From: an uncultured Bacteroides sp.
GTDB lineage: Bacteria > Bacteroidota > Bacteroidia > Bacteroidales > Bacteroidaceae
Length of the DNA stretch: 64,000 bases
NCBI GenBank assembly: GCA_900553185.1
Contig: USCT01000003.1
Location: 115,711-179,710 of the forward strand
Direction: 5' to 3'
The first letter of the stretch is position 1; each line of letters begins with the position of its first letter. A program made the translations under genes and the position numbers. This document shows positions 9,301 to 16,166 of the stretch, in pieces. Below the pieces are notes generated by a model. The model was not told the origin of the DNA, searched no databases, and saw only the letters and a program-made list of their open reading frames with translations.

Positions 9301-9590
9301 CCGCAGTTCAGGGCTGTCTGTCCGCCGAATGACAGCAACACACCGTCGGGACGTTCCTTATCAATAACCTTCTCTACAAAATAAGGAGTAACGGGCAAAA
9401 AGTAAATTTTATCGGCTACACCTTCGGAAGTCTGTACGGTAGCAATGTTCGGATTGATCAGAATGGTTTCAATACCTTCTTCTTTCAAAGCCTTCAGGGC
9501 CTGTGAACCAGAATAATCGAATTCGCCAGCTTCACCGATTTTCAAGGCTCCTGAACCTAACAGCAATACTTTCTTTATATTTTCTTTCAT
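6363..9590 (-). CDS. carB: Carbamoyl-phosphate synthase large subunit
   Basis: With 1,075 residues this is full length. It makes carbamoyl phosphate from bicarbonate, two ATP and ammonia passed from the small subunit, feeding pyrimidine and arginine synthesis. Two homologous ATP-grasp halves are visible. The first starts with KVLLLGSGALKIGEAGEFDYSG and the second with IVVLGSGAYRIGSSVEFDWCG. Each has its nucleotide-binding and VIEVNARLSRSSA / VIECNLRASRSFP metal-site segments. The final ~145 residues form the MGS-like allosteric domain (KGYNIYATGGSSKFL) that binds UMP or ornithine in relatives. It follows carA by 23 bp as the last gene of the operon. Confidence 0.97.
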   Translation of the reverse strand: MKENIKKVLLLGSGALKIGEAGEFDYSGSQALKALKEEGIETILINPNIATVQTSEGVADKIYFLPVTPYFVEKVIDKERPDGVLLSFGGQTALNCGVALYKAGVFEKYNARVLGTPVQAIMDTEDRELFVQKLDEIHVKTIKSEAVENIEDARRAAKELGYPVIIRAAYALGGLGSGFCDNEEELNVLAEKAFSFSPQVLVEKSLKGWKEVEYEVVRDRFDNCITVCNMENFDPLGIHTGESIVIAPSQTLTNSEYHKLRELAIRIIRHIGIVGECNVQYAFDPESEDYRVIEVNARLSRSSALASKATGYPLAFVAAKLGLGYGLFDLKNSVTKTTSAFFEPALDYVVCKIPRWDLGKFHGVDRELGSSMKSVGEVMAIGRTFEEAIQKGLRMIGQGMHGFVENKELQIADVDKALREPTDKRIFVISKAMRAGYTVDQIHDLTKIDKWFLDKLMNIMQTSKELHEWGNNHKQLSQLPNELLYKAKRQGFSDFQVARAIGYEGEMEEGSLAIRNHRKSVGIVPVVKQIDTLAAEYPAQTNYLYLTYSGVANDVHYLGDHKSIVVLGSGAYRIGSSVEFDWCGVQALNTIRKEGYRSVMINYNPETVSTDYDMCDRLYFDELTFERVMDILDLENPHGVIVSTGGQIPNNLALRLDAQHVNILGTSAKSIDNAEDRDKFSAMLDRIGVDQPEWSALTSMEDINAFIKKVGFPVLVRPSYVLSGAAMNVCSNQEELERFLQLAANVSKKHPVVVSQFIEHAKEVEMDAVAQNGEIICYAISEHIEFAGVHSGDATIQFPPQKLYVETVRRIKRISRQIAKELNISGPFNIQFLARENDIKVIECNLRASRSFPFVSKVLKINFIELATKVMLGLPVEKPEKNLFDLDYVGIKASQFSFNRLQKADPVLGVDMSSTGEVGCLGDDTSCAVLKAMLSVGYRIPEKNILMSTGTLKQKVDLLQAARALKAKGYNIYATGGSSKFLTENGVENTRVYWPSEEGHPQALEMLHKKEIDMVVNIPRDLTPTELDNGYKIRRAAVDLNIPLVTNARLASAFINAFCSMSIDDIAIKSWDEYK

Positions 9591-9613
9591 TGTCTTCTTT
9601 GTTTTTTAATGGA

Positions 9614-10690
9614 TTACAGCAACTTTACAAATTCGTCGAACAGGAACTCTGTATCGGTAGGACCGCTGGCAGCTTCGGGATGGAACTGTGCCGAGAACCA
9701 AGGATTCTTTTTGTGACGAATACCTTCGTTTGAGCCGTCGTTCATATTAATGAAGAGCGGTTCCCAGTCTGCTCCCAGGGTATTGTTGTCTACTGCATAA
9801 CCGTGGTTCTGTGAGGTAATGAAACATTTATCCGTTCCCACCATGCGTACTGGCTGATTGTGACTACGATGACCGTATTTCAGCTTATAAATCTTAGCTC
9901 CACCAGCCTTTGAAAGCAACTGATTACCCATACAAATACCAAAAATAGGCAATTTTTCATTCTGCATGGCCTTACGGATATTCTGTACAGCAGCATCGCA
10001 TGTATCAGGGTCACCCGGACCGTTGGAAATGAACAAACCGTCGAATTTCAAGGAATTAAAGTCGTAGTTCCATGGCACACGAATGATTTCTACGTCACGT
10101 TTCAGCAAACAGCGAATGATATTTGATTTCACGCCACAGTCTACCAACACTACTTTCTTCTTTCCTTCACCTTCGTTGTAACGAATGACCTCCTTGCAGG
10201 AAACCTTGTCTACGTAGTTCACACCCGCATAAGTAGCTTCCGGGATGTTTTCCGGTTCATCATCGAAAACGATTTTTCCCATCATCACACCGTGTTCGCG
10301 CAGCACTTTAGTCAATTCACGGGTATCAATGCCTGTGATTCCCGGAATTTGTTCACGCTTCAACCAGTCTGCCAGACTCTCCACAGCATTCCAGTGAGAA
10401 TATTTCTCGCTGTAGTCGCTCACAATAATCGCTTCGGCATGGATTTTTTCGCTCTCCATGAAAGTAGGCAGTCCGTTTGCTTCGAACGTGAACGGAGGCA
10501 CACCATAATTACCAACCAGCGGATATGTCAGCGTCATCAACTGACCGGCATACGAAGGGTCGGTCAAGCTCTCGGGGTATCCGGTCATTGCAGTGTTGAA
10601 CACAACTTCACCGGCCACCGGTTTCTCATAACCGAACGACTTGCCATGAAAGCGGCTCCCGTCGTCGAGGATCAATGTTACATTTCTCAT
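9614..10690 (-). CDS. carA: Carbamoyl-phosphate synthase small (glutaminase) subunit
   Basis: The protein has 358 residues. The N-terminal CPSase_sm_chain domain (GSRFHGKSFGYEKPVAGEVVFNT) is followed by a class I glutamine amidotransferase domain. That domain has the nucleophile in FGICMGNQLL (Cys253) and the His-Glu pair in FHPEAASGPTDTEFLF near the C-terminus. It hydrolyses glutamine and channels ammonia to CarB. It lies 30 bp after the amidophosphoribosyltransferase gene and 23 bp before carB, so all three are likely co-transcribed. This couples pyrimidine and purine precursor supply. Confidence 0.97.
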   Translation of the reverse strand: MRNVTLILDDGSRFHGKSFGYEKPVAGEVVFNTAMTGYPESLTDPSYAGQLMTLTYPLVGNYGVPPFTFEANGLPTFMESEKIHAEAIIVSDYSEKYSHWNAVESLADWLKREQIPGITGIDTRELTKVLREHGVMMGKIVFDDEPENIPEATYAGVNYVDKVSCKEVIRYNEGEGKKKVVLVDCGVKSNIIRCLLKRDVEIIRVPWNYDFNSLKFDGLFISNGPGDPDTCDAAVQNIRKAMQNEKLPIFGICMGNQLLSKAGGAKIYKLKYGHRSHNQPVRMVGTDKCFITSQNHGYAVDNNTLGADWEPLFINMNDGSNEGIRHKKNPWFSAQFHPEAASGPTDTEFLFDEFVKLL

Positions 10691-10720
10691 TACCTTATTT
10701 AAATATGTATATTGTCGTTT

Positions 10721-12604
10721 TTAAAACTTGAATTGCTGTTCTATATAATCAATGAATGCCTTATTTACCAGTTTTACACCACCCGGCGTAGGATAATCAC
10801 CACTGAAATACCAGTCACCTGTATGTTCCGGACAAGCCTCATGCAATCCTTCGAGTGTTTGGTAAACAATCTCTACTTTTGCCTGAGTACCGGCCGGTGT
10901 CAGCAGTTCGACCATTTTAGTAGAAATTTCTTCATCGGTAAACGGTGCATATATTTCCTTTACATAATTTACCATCTGTTCTTTCGGAAGTCCGGCCTGT
11001 TCTTTCGACTTGCGGTAAGCCTCTTTAATAACATCGGTCATTCCCCGGTCTACCAGCAAAGCAATGGCAGCCTTAAAAGCAATAAACTGCTCCATACTTG
11101 CCATATCAATACCGTAATAATCCGGATAACGTACCTGCGGAGAAGAAGAAACAATAACAATTTTCTTCGGATGCAGACGATCCAAGATACCGATGATACT
11201 CTGTTTCAACGTAGTTCCACGAACGATACTGTCATCAATGATAACCAAATTATCTTCGTACGGGACCAAGCTTCCGTAAGTTATATCATACACATGAGCA
11301 GCCAGGTCATTACGGGTATTTCCTTCGGCAATAAACGTACGCAATTTAATATCCTTGATAGCAACCTTCTCGCTACGAATACGTTGTGAAAGAATTTGTT
11401 CCAGTTCGCTGTGGCTTGGTTTATGTCCCAAAGCTTCGATACGCTGCACCTTCAGCTGATTCAGATAATTGTCAAAACCTTCCAGCATTCCATAAAAGGC
11501 AACTTCCGCCGTATTCGGAATGAAAGAAAATACGGTATGTACCACATCGTTATCAACGGCTTTCAGAATAGGATCTACCAGTTTCTCTCCCAACAGCTTA
11601 CGCTCACGATAAATATCAATATCACTTCCACGGCTGAAATAAATACGCTCGAACGAACAAGCTTTCTTGGGTTTCGGCTCATTGATCTGAGCCAGACGCA
11701 TTTCTCCTCTCTTATTTACCAGAATAGCCTGTCCCGGTTCCAGTTCATGAATGCTGTCGGCCGGAACATTCAAGGCAGTCTGAATAACCGGACGTTCAGA
11801 AGCCAGTACCATAATTTCCTCGTCCATGTACCAGAATCCCGGACGGATCCCCCACGGATCACGGACAGCAAAGCTTTCACCACTACCGGTCAGCCCACAA
11901 ATTACGTATCCACCGTCCCATTTAGGGCTTGAAGTTTTCAGGACATTGGTCAGGTCGATGCGATCCTCGATGGCATGCGTAATATCCATACCTTCCAGTC
12001 CTTCTGCCTTGCACTGCTGATAAAGCCGTTCCACTTCACGATCCAAGCGATGTCCTACCTGCTCCAGCATGATGTACGTATCGGCATATTTACGCGGATG
12101 CTGTCCGTCAGCCGTAATGTCAGCAAATATTTCATCTACATTTGTCAGGTTAAAGTTACCGCATAAAGCCAGATTCTTGGCACGCCAGTTATTTCGACGC
12201 AAGAACGGATGTACATACGAAATTCCACTTTTACCTGTAGTAGAATAGCGCAGATGTCCCATATACAATTCTCCGGCAAAAGGCAAACATTTCTTGGCAT
12301 ATTCTGCATCATGAAGCTGTTCCTGCGTTAAATCCTTAAAACAGCTATGTACCGTACTGAATATTTCAGTAATAGCCCCCGAACCAAGTCCTCGTTCGCG
12401 GAACATATATTCCTCGCCAGGATTAGCCTGCAGTTTAACACACGCCAGTCCAGCCGCCTCCTGTCCTCTATTATGCTGTTTTTCCATCAACAGATAGAGT
12501 TTATTCAGTCCGTACATCCAGGTTCCATATTTTTCCTGATAATATTCCAACGGCTTCAGCAATCGGATCATTGCCACACCGCATTCATGTTTAAGAGGTT
12601 CCAT
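10721..12604 (-). CDS. purF: Amidophosphoribosyltransferase-like protein (PurF type)
   Basis: The protein has 627 residues, longer than the usual ~500. It begins MEPLKHECG, so the catalytic N-terminal cysteine (Cys8) would be exposed by removal of a 7-residue propeptide, as in B. subtilis-type PurF. The Ntn glutaminase domain follows (EKQHNRGQEAAGL, GHLRYSTTGKSG). The phosphoribosyltransferase domain has the PRPP loop VIIDDSIVRGTTL. The enzyme converts PRPP and glutamine to phosphoribosylamine, the first step of purine synthesis. The extra length comes from insertions and a C-terminal extension (after about residue 540) whose role I do not know. It is the first gene of an operon with carA and carB and has a long leader. 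Confidence 0.9.
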   Translation of the reverse strand: MEPLKHECGVAMIRLLKPLEYYQEKYGTWMYGLNKLYLLMEKQHNRGQEAAGLACVKLQANPGEEYMFRERGLGSGAITEIFSTVHSCFKDLTQEQLHDAEYAKKCLPFAGELYMGHLRYSTTGKSGISYVHPFLRRNNWRAKNLALCGNFNLTNVDEIFADITADGQHPRKYADTYIMLEQVGHRLDREVERLYQQCKAEGLEGMDITHAIEDRIDLTNVLKTSSPKWDGGYVICGLTGSGESFAVRDPWGIRPGFWYMDEEIMVLASERPVIQTALNVPADSIHELEPGQAILVNKRGEMRLAQINEPKPKKACSFERIYFSRGSDIDIYRERKLLGEKLVDPILKAVDNDVVHTVFSFIPNTAEVAFYGMLEGFDNYLNQLKVQRIEALGHKPSHSELEQILSQRIRSEKVAIKDIKLRTFIAEGNTRNDLAAHVYDITYGSLVPYEDNLVIIDDSIVRGTTLKQSIIGILDRLHPKKIVIVSSSPQVRYPDYYGIDMASMEQFIAFKAAIALLVDRGMTDVIKEAYRKSKEQAGLPKEQMVNYVKEIYAPFTDEEISTKMVELLTPAGTQAKVEIVYQTLEGLHEACPEHTGDWYFSGDYPTPGGVKLVNKAFIDYIEQQFKF

Positions 12605-12964
12605 ATCTAATTCCTATAAATTGTCAACAGTCTTATTCCGATGTGCTTCTTCATTCCCCTTCGCTAACCCATAAATACAACAACGCCCGGATATGCCAAA
12701 AAGCAATTCCAGGTGTCGTAAATATGTAAACCAAACGATATGAAAAAACGATAAAAGAAAAAATGACACAAGAATCATTCGTTGCTGAACAGAAAAAGAG
12801 AAATATCCAAAAGGAAATGGCTTCAAACCGACAGCTTCATTTCCATTTGTTCCTAAATATTCACCTGACCAAAAGCCCGAACATCCAATGAATCTCTCTT
12901 TATATCTCAATCTATTACTCATTCAGCGAAATTATGTCACATCACAATTCGGGATGCAAATATA
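12605..12964 (-). other. Long leader of purF, possible small open reading frame
   Basis: A consensus -7 element at 12957-12964 implies a ~345-nt leader before purF. The leader contains a 7-bp hairpin (GGAAATG / CATTTCC). It also holds a 102-codon open frame (12922 to 12614) with one hydrophobic segment, which would end 9 bp before purF. I recognise neither a known riboswitch nor a protein family. The frame could be chance, a small gene or an attenuation leader. Confidence 0.4.
12957..12964 (-). promoter_or_regulatory. -7 promoter element for purF operon
   Basis: Minus strand TATATTTG matches TAnnTTTG. No good -33 element was found at the expected distance. Confidence 0.5.
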
Positions 12965-13077
12965 ATGACTTTTGAAAAAACATTCTAACGAACAGGGAAG
13001 TTTCTGATTTCATGTTTCGATTTTTTTTCATTACTCACTTTTTTCTCATTTTTCCCTAACTTTTTTAGGGATTTTAT

Positions 13078-13107
13078 TTTGTGTATTCAAAGAAAGCCGT
13101 AAATTTG
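13078..13107 (+). promoter_or_regulatory. Promoter of tRNA-Thr
   Basis: TTTG-N18-TAAATTTG matches the Bacteroidetes consensus. It lies 35 bp upstream of the tRNA 5' end. Confidence 0.75.
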
Positions 13108-13142
13108 CATCGTTTTTGAGAAAAGAACTACTCAAAGGAATT

Positions 13143-13215
13143 GCCGAAATAACTCAGTTGGTAGAGTAACTCATTCGTAATGAGTAAGTCGCGGGTTCGA
13201 GTCCCGCTTTCGGCT
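13143..13215 (+). tRNA. tRNA-Thr (anticodon CGT)
   Basis: These 73 nt fold as a full cloverleaf. The acceptor is GCCGAAA/TTTCGGC, the D stem ACTC/GAGT, the anticodon stem ACTCA/TGAGT with loop TTCGTAA, and the T arm GCGGG-TTCGAGT-CCCGC. The anticodon CGT (13176-13178) reads ACG. The discriminator base is T and CCA is not encoded. It has its own promoter and terminator. Confidence 0.96.
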
Positions 13216-13217
13216 CG

Positions 13218-13253
13218 AAAAGGAAGTGTAAAAGTCCGCACTTCCTTTTTTAT
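13218..13253 (+). terminator. Terminator of tRNA-Thr
   Basis: The 11-bp stem AAAAGGAAGTG/CACTTCCTTTT has a 10-nt loop and is followed by T residues. Confidence 0.85.
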
Positions 13254-13289
13254 TGTTTTCACCTGACCGGATTTTAAAACTAAAATACG

Positions 13290-13332
13290 GGTGAGGGAAA
13301 CAATGTATCTTAAAACAAAGTTGTCCCTCACC
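13290..13332 (-). terminator. Probable terminator at the 3' end of the PUL operon
   Basis: A 9-bp perfect stem (GGTGAGGGA/TCCCTCACC) with a long loop lies 30 bp past the last GH3 stop codon. On the minus strand it is followed by T-rich sequence with interruptions. Confidence 0.55.
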
Positions 13333-13362
13333 AATATCCTTTTTCCGACCATTCGGTCTTAA

Positions 13363-16038
13363 CTATTCAGGCACCACAAAGGACGATTCCAATGCAGCTG
13401 TTTCCGAATTTCCTCCGACTCCAATCTTATAGTTTCCTGGAGACAGTTTCATGGCATTATAATGTTCATCCCACCATTCCAGCTCCTTGCCAGACAAATC
13501 AAACTGTACCTCGACAGTTTGTCCCCTCGGGATATTTACCCGCTTAAAAGAACGAAGCGTCTTGACAGGTCCCTGCTTATCACCTGTTTTATGCAAATAG
13601 AGTTGGATAACCTCTTCTCCATCCCGATCGCCGACATTAGTAACGGGTACTGTGACATGCAACATTTCTCCATCAATCACAGTTGTTTTGTCCAGTTTGA
13701 CCGTTCCGTACCGAAAAGTTGTATAACTTAACCCATACCCAAACGGGAAAAGTGGTTTCTCGGTCATAAAACGATAAGTCCTACCGGACATATTGTAATC
13801 CTCAAAATCCGGAAGCTGGTCAATATTCCGATAAAAAGTAACAGGTAGACGACCAGCCGGATTATAATCTCCAAACAAGACTTCAGCAACAGCTGTTCCG
13901 CCCTGCTGCCCGGGATACCATGCCTGCAAAATAGCATCACAAGTTTCTGTTTCGGGTACCAGCCCTATCGGAGAACCGGAGCAATTGACCAGGATTACTT
14001 TCTTTCCGGCTTCATGCAAGGCAGCAAGAAATCTGCGTTGTATTTCCGGCAGTTCAATATCCACACGATCCCCTTTCCGAAAACCTGGCAAATCTACTCC
14101 CATCTCTTCTCCTTCCAGACTCGGAGAAATACCACCGACAAAAATTACCACATCAGCATCTTTGACAGCCGCCACTGACTCAGCTACATTTACTTTCTTC
14201 TTGAATCCCATATCAAAATTAAGCTGTGCGTCACTTAACAGATATTCGTAATCCAATGTTATATCATATTTCTTTCCGGCTTGAACCTGCATAGAGCAAG
14301 ATTGCCTGTTCCCTCCGTGACTATTATAAAAAGATAAAAGTTCCTTTCCGTTAACCGATAAACGACCTTTTCCGAATGAATACAATTCAAAAACTATTTC
14401 ACCCGATTTTTCCGGGATGTAACTGCTACGGTATGTAGCAGAAAAATCAGTCAGGTTCACTCCCGGAGCAAAAACCGTAGCTCCCGACGTACAGAAATTG
14501 AACGGAGTAAGAACCTGGGCCTCAACATCAGCTTTCCCTTCGTGGTTCACGTTATTCCAATATTGTGCAATAAACCCAGGACCTTTTTCTGAACAACACT
14601 TACTGAAAACACTTTCCAGCAACGTTTCTCCTACCCAAGGGCACCCCTGTTCATACACCAACTTATCGTCTTTACCCAAAGCCGATTTAATTCCCTCCAG
14701 AATGGTCACCGTACGAGCCGGCATACCATTGTAATTTCCCCACATCATGACTGAATCTCTAGCATTTGGTCCCATGACAGCCACTCGTAGTCCACCGCGT
14801 TTTAACGGTAACGTTCTTTCTTTATTAAGCAGAAGTGTCATGGATTCCCTGGCCATTTTCAGTGCCAATGAATCATGTGCCGATGAAGCTACCACATCAT
14901 ACGGAATCTTAGTCCATGATACCACAGAAGGATCATCCATTTCCCCCAAAGCAAACCGTGCTTTCAGCAACCGCCTTAAAGAACGGTCTATCACCTCCTC
15001 GTCAATCATGTTCTTCCTGGCCGCATCTATCAGAGATTCAAATGTCTCTCCACATTCCAGATCCGTTCCACTCAAGACTGCCGCAGAAGCTGCGGAAGCA
15101 GCATCCTGATGTGTCTGATGTCCCTTCTTGTCGAAAAAATCATTAATGGCCCAGCAGTCACTCAAGACAATACCGTCGAATCCCCATTCATTACGAAGAA
15201 TCTGTGTGAGCAAACGTTTATTTCCGCAACACGGTTCCCCTTCCAAACGGTTATAGGCGCACATCACTTCTTTTACGCCAGCTTCCTGTACCAAAGCCTT
15301 GAATGCCGGCAAATAGGTTTCATAAAGTTCTCGCAACGGCAAATTTTCCACATTAAATGAATGTCGGTTCCATTCCGGCCCCGAATGTACCGCAAAATGT
15401 TTGGCACAAGCATGCAACTTATCATACCTACCGTCACTCTCTCCCTGAAGACCTTTTACAACCTGCACTCCCATCCTGCTTGTCAGATACGGGTCTTCAC
15501 CATAAGTTTCTATTCCACGTCCCCAACGCGGATCCCGATATATGTTTACAGTAGGAGTCCACATGGTAAGCCCTTGATACCTTTCCCTGCTACCCACAGA
15601 AACATAATGGGAATTCTTGGCCCGGGCCTCATCAGAAACAGCATTAAAAACCTGATAAACAAGTGCGTCATCAAACGATGCAGCCATACCGATAGGCTGA
15701 GGAAAAACAGTGGCCAGACCCGCACGTGCCACCCCATGAAGTGCCTCGTTCCACCAGTTATAAGATTTGATACCCAGGCGTTCTACTGGTTTAGAAACGT
15801 CCATCATCAAGGATATCTTTTCCTCAAGTGTCAATTCTTTCAGCAATAATTCAGCCCGCTCATCCGGCGACAAAGAAATATCTCTAAATCCGGAAGCAAA
15901 CTGATCTGTCACAGCAGATACATCACCGTCAAAAACCGAACTTACGCTGTCAGTATCCTCATTGGCCTCCATATACAAGGGAAATATACACAAACCGAAC
16001 GACAAGAGATATGAAAAATAATGTTTGTTCATGTTCAT
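13363..16038 (-). CDS. Glycoside hydrolase family 3 with inserted PA14 domain
   Basis: The protein has 891 residues. A hydrophobic N-terminus (about 7-22) gives a signal peptide with no clear lipobox, so a periplasmic enzyme is likely. The GH3 N-domain has YNWWNEALHGVARAG, HACAKHFAVHSGPEWNRH and the nucleophile in GFDGIVLSDCW (Asp294). The second GH3 domain is split by a PA14-like domain at about 480-630. A fibronectin III-like domain closes the protein after FPFGYGLSYTTF. This clade includes beta-xylosidases and beta-glucosidases with PA14 inserts, so the exact sugar is open. In this PUL, beta-glucosidase activity on oligosaccharides is more likely than xylosidase. A 128-bp gap separates it from the upstream GH3, the largest gap in the operon. 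Confidence 0.92.
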   Translation of the reverse strand: MNMNKHYFSYLLSFGLCIFPLYMEANEDTDSVSSVFDGDVSAVTDQFASGFRDISLSPDERAELLLKELTLEEKISLMMDVSKPVERLGIKSYNWWNEALHGVARAGLATVFPQPIGMAASFDDALVYQVFNAVSDEARAKNSHYVSVGSRERYQGLTMWTPTVNIYRDPRWGRGIETYGEDPYLTSRMGVQVVKGLQGESDGRYDKLHACAKHFAVHSGPEWNRHSFNVENLPLRELYETYLPAFKALVQEAGVKEVMCAYNRLEGEPCCGNKRLLTQILRNEWGFDGIVLSDCWAINDFFDKKGHQTHQDAASAASAAVLSGTDLECGETFESLIDAARKNMIDEEVIDRSLRRLLKARFALGEMDDPSVVSWTKIPYDVVASSAHDSLALKMARESMTLLLNKERTLPLKRGGLRVAVMGPNARDSVMMWGNYNGMPARTVTILEGIKSALGKDDKLVYEQGCPWVGETLLESVFSKCCSEKGPGFIAQYWNNVNHEGKADVEAQVLTPFNFCTSGATVFAPGVNLTDFSATYRSSYIPEKSGEIVFELYSFGKGRLSVNGKELLSFYNSHGGNRQSCSMQVQAGKKYDITLDYEYLLSDAQLNFDMGFKKKVNVAESVAAVKDADVVIFVGGISPSLEGEEMGVDLPGFRKGDRVDIELPEIQRRFLAALHEAGKKVILVNCSGSPIGLVPETETCDAILQAWYPGQQGGTAVAEVLFGDYNPAGRLPVTFYRNIDQLPDFEDYNMSGRTYRFMTEKPLFPFGYGLSYTTFRYGTVKLDKTTVIDGEMLHVTVPVTNVGDRDGEEVIQLYLHKTGDKQGPVKTLRSFKRVNIPRGQTVEVQFDLSGKELEWWDEHYNAMKLSPGNYKIGVGGNSETAALESSFVVPE

Positions 16039-16166
16039 ACAACAATAGAAATAAGTTTTATCTGATGGGGTAATTATCCATACCGGTTAACTGAAAAGGA
16101 TCGGTACAGCTTTACCGAATGATTCAGCGTACGCCCAAACATCCGATAAAGCCATTTCCTCAATCA

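Noticed and set aside
13054..13070. CCCTAA/TTAGGG small hairpin upstream of the tRNA promoter
   Set aside because: The stem is only 6 bp and AT-rich; no gene ends nearby on either strand, so it is not supported as a terminator.
13128..13352. Minus-strand frame encoding 74 residues over the tRNA-Thr region
   Set aside because: Its SGTRTRDLLITNELLYQLSY segment is the antisense translation of the tRNA, a well-known false gene.
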